This document shows, piece after piece, positions 17,539-19,263 of a stretch of DNA of 19,263 nucleotides. Source of the DNA: CAYSPU01 sp964432995 (GTDB lineage Bacteria > Verrucomicrobiota > Verrucomicrobiia > Limisphaerales > JAHDYP01); the NCBI GenBank assembly GCA_964432995.1, contig CAYSPU010000098.1, positions 1 to 19,263 on the forward strand. Reading direction: 5' to 3'. The notes under the pieces were generated by a model. It had not been told where the DNA came from, searched no databases, and saw only the letters and a program-made list of their open reading frames with translations. Both the position numbers and the translations under genes were made by a program. How positions within the stretch are numbered: the first letter of the stretch is position 1; every line of letters begins with the position of its first letter.

Positions 17539-17927
17539 TGGTTCGCTTCCAGGTTTCATCTGGCGTTCCCACCCCCCGGCTCATCGAAGCCCGGCGGTTC
17601 CCGTTCACCCTGGGCCGCGAGCCGGAGGCGGACTGTCAACTCTCGGCACCCGGCATTTGGGAACGGCATTTGCGTCTCGACCTGGATCCAAGCCGGGGAT
17701 TCCTGCTGCGCGTCCGGTCCCCGGCCACCGCGTGGGTGAATGGCCAGGCGGCTGCCGACGTCCGACTGCGCAACGGCGACGTGGTGGAGTTCGGCCCCGT
17801 GCGGATGGTCTTCACTCTCGGGGAGACCCGGCAGAAGTCACTGGCGTTTCGGGAGGCGCTGACGTGGGGAAGCGTCGCTCTCCTCTGCATTTTGCAGGTC
17901 GTGATGGTGCATTGGATCATGCCGTAG
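17538..17927 (+). CDS. Tail-anchored FHA-domain protein
   Basis: I start it at the GTG that shares its first base with the Wza stop (TAGTG at 17536-17540), giving 129 residues; the frame is open further upstream only as a shadow. Residues of about 15-95 look like an FHA domain, a phosphothreonine-binding fold: FTLGREPEADCQL with Gly26-Arg27, ERHLRL with His44, VNG at 67-69, and LRNGDVVEFG at 77-86. The usual SRxH serine is replaced by Glu42. A single C-terminal helix, TWGSVALLCILQVVMVHWIM, would anchor the domain in the inner membrane facing the cytoplasm. It is the last gene of the exopolysaccharide cluster in this window; the tight coupling suggests a role with the Wzc kinase. FHA identity is from motif spacing only. 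Confidence 0.72.
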   Translation: MVRFQVSSGVPTPRLIEARRFPFTLGREPEADCQLSAPGIWERHLRLDLDPSRGFLLRVRSPATAWVNGQAAADVRLRNGDVVEFGPVRMVFTLGETRQKSLAFREALTWGSVALLCILQVVMVHWIMP

Positions 17928-17971
17928 CCCCCGATTTGCCCTCCGTGCCTGGAGGCTGAGACTCGTCGGCG

Positions 17972-17979
17972 GGGAGGAG
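17972..17979 (+). promoter_or_regulatory. Shine-Dalgarno site of the activase gene
   Basis: GGGAGGAG ends seven bases before the ATG at 17987. It is one of very few good ribosome binding sites in the window and supports this start codon. Confidence 0.7.
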
Positions 17980-17986
17980 ACCCCCG

Positions 17987-18979
17987 ATGGCAGCGCAACC
18001 CGCAGATTCGCCAGACCAGCCGGTTCGTCTCGAACCAAAGGCCTCCGCGCTCTTGGCGAGGCCCGACCCCGGCGTAGCGGGAGTCGTGTTCAACATCCAG
18101 CGTTTCTCGCTCCAGGACGGCCCCGGGATTCGTACCACCGTCTTTCTGAAGGGATGTCCCCTGGACTGCCTCTGGTGCCACAATCCAGAGGGGATCTCCG
18201 CCCGGCGCGAGGTGAGCGTGATCCCCGAACGATGCATTGCCTGCAACATCTGCCGCGAGGTCTGTCCGATGGCCGCCACGCTGCCCGGCGGGGTTGGTTC
18301 CTTCCCCGCACCGGTGGATTGCATGCTGTGCGGAGCCTGCGCGGACCATTGCTCTTCCGGTGCGCGGGAGGTGGTTGGCCGCGAGATGAGCGTGGCGGCG
18401 TTGCTCCGCGAGATCCTCCGGGATCGGATCTTCTACGATGATTCTGGCGGTGGCGTGACCTTCTCCGGAGGCGAACCGTTGCGACAGCCGCAGTTTCTGC
18501 GGGCGGCCTTGGCCGGCTGTCGCGCCCTGGGAATCCACACGGCCGTCGACACCTCGGGCTTCGTGTGTCCGGAAGATCTGCTGGCCGCCGCGGAGTGGAC
18601 GGACCTGTTTCTCTATGACCTCAAGGGGATGGACGACGCGCGACACCGGGCCCACACGGGGGTTTCCAACGAACTGATCCTGGCCAACCTGCGGAAGCTC
18701 TCACGGCGGCGCGCCGCCATTTGGGTGCGTCTGCCGATTATCCCCGGGTTCACCGACGACCAGGAGAACCTCGAGGCCGCCGCCGCATTTCTCGCCGGGC
18801 TTCCCCACCTTCTCCAAGTGAACCTGCTTCCCTTCCACCGCCTGGCAATGCACAAGGCCCGACGCTGGAATCGGGCGATCGCGGCTCTCGATATTCCCTC
18901 CCCGTCCGCGGATCAGATGGAAGCGGCCGCAATCCCCTTTCGTCGTCGGGGTCTGACGACCCGAATCGGTGACGCTTGA
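17987..18979 (+). CDS. Glycyl-radical-enzyme activating protein (PflA-like radical SAM)
   Basis: The 330-residue protein carries the radical SAM motif CPLDCLWC (Cys57, Cys61, Cys64) followed by HNPE, typical of glycyl-radical activases. Two further iron-sulfur cluster sites form a ferredoxin-like insert: Cys83, Cys86, Cys89, Cys93 in CIACNICREVCP, and Cys112, Cys115, Cys118, Cys122 in CMLCGACADHC. This insert marks activases of the larger class (for example those for glycerol dehydratase, choline lyase or benzylsuccinate synthase), not simple PflA. SGGEPL (160-165), the SAM-binding loop, is present. The N-terminal extension of about 30 residues is unusual. The enzyme installs a glycyl radical on a partner in anaerobic metabolism. 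No partner glycyl-radical enzyme lies in this window, so the substrate is unknown. Confidence 0.93.
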   Translation: MAAQPADSPDQPVRLEPKASALLARPDPGVAGVVFNIQRFSLQDGPGIRTTVFLKGCPLDCLWCHNPEGISARREVSVIPERCIACNICREVCPMAATLPGGVGSFPAPVDCMLCGACADHCSSGAREVVGREMSVAALLREILRDRIFYDDSGGGVTFSGGEPLRQPQFLRAALAGCRALGIHTAVDTSGFVCPEDLLAAAEWTDLFLYDLKGMDDARHRAHTGVSNELILANLRKLSRRRAAIWVRLPIIPGFTDDQENLEAAAAFLAGLPHLLQVNLLPFHRLAMHKARRWNRAIAALDIPSPSADQMEAAAIPFRRRGLTTRIGDA

Positions 18980-19263
18980 CTCTGGGCCGCGCGTCGCGCT
19001 GCGGGCTTCCACCCGAACGAGGTGCGTTGGAGGTGCCGACTCCATGTTGCATATGCAACATGATTCTGGCAGCCCGAGGCATAAGGCCCATCGACGGCGG
19101 TGCATCCCCAGGTTGACGGTTGGCGGCCAGCACCGTCTGGCCGCTCTGGACCGCCCGCCGTCCCGGCGGGCAGCAGCCTCACCGGCCGGACGCGATCTGG
19201 AACCATCCGCGCACTGCCGCCCAGCGCCGCCGCTGCGACCGGGGACCGGTCGCGCTCCGGACC
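18980..19263. other. Non-coding right end with palindromes
   Basis: I see no gene in these 284 bases. The open frames on both strands have shadow-like composition. The stretch contains a perfect 20-bp palindrome and two short hairpins, GCGGCCAG (19123-19130) with CTGGCCGC (19137-19144), and GCCCGCCG (19153-19160) with CGGCGGGC (19164-19171). It also has a 6-bp repeat GACCGG-GGA-CCGGTC near the end. None is followed by a T tract on the plus strand. Confidence 0.6.
19043..19062. promoter_or_regulatory. Perfect 20-bp palindrome, operator-like
   Basis: The sequence CATGTTGCATATGCAACATG reads the same on both strands with no loop. The absence of a spacer and the A/T-rich centre within GC-rich surroundings look like a dimeric regulator's operator, not an RNA hairpin. 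I do not recognise the regulator family. Confidence 0.5.

Overview
The window is high-GC bacterial DNA with densely packed genes on both strands. No rRNA, tRNA, CRISPR array or insertion sequence is visible. The overall style suggests a Verrucomicrobia-like member of the PVC superphylum: few Shine-Dalgarno sites, a secreted PQQ-propeller protein starting with a WPQFRGP-type motif, a Wzc-type tyrosine autokinase, and many sensor kinases. The assignment is an inference from protein style and needs a marker-gene search.

Layout, left to right. Positions 2-898 hold the end of an M29 metallo-aminopeptidase, which converges through a long hairpin on a minus-strand LysR-type regulator (993-1886). A 421-base non-coding stretch (1887-2307) follows and is full of inverted repeats, including a 17-bp-arm stem-loop. 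Next is a minus-strand hybrid sensor kinase (2308-3873) whose usual phospho-acceptor histidine is replaced by leucine. Divergent from it run a TrpG/PabA glutaminase overlapping, by ATGA, a secreted PQQ-type beta-propeller protein, and then a SixA-like phosphohistidine phosphatase. A TSUP-family (TauE/SafE) permease lies on the minus strand (6525-7301). Divergent from it is a tight operon of a CorA magnesium channel, an NtrB-like PAS histidine kinase and an NtrC-like sigma-54 activator (7506-11131).

From 11276 to 17927 lies an envelope or exopolysaccharide region. It holds a GT-C-like polytopic membrane protein, an outer-membrane beta-barrel, a strong intrinsic terminator, a Wzc-like tyrosine autokinase starting five bases after that terminator, a small Wza-type lipoprotein, and a tail-anchored FHA-domain protein whose GTG start shares a base with the Wza stop codon. 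The window closes with a glycyl-radical-enzyme activase (17987-18979), without its partner enzyme, and a 284-base non-coding end containing a perfect 20-bp palindrome.

The genes suggest three functional themes. One is export and control of an extracellular polysaccharide, with a possible phospho-signalling link between the tyrosine kinase and the FHA protein. The second is two-component and phosphohistidine signalling (hybrid kinase, SixA, NtrB/NtrC). The third is ion and sulfur-anion transport (CorA, TSUP). The most unusual items are the histidine-less hybrid kinase, the FHA protein attached to a Wzc/Wza pair, the terminator abutting the wzc start codon, the palindrome-rich intergenic region at 2044-2273, and the isolated palindrome at 19043-19062.
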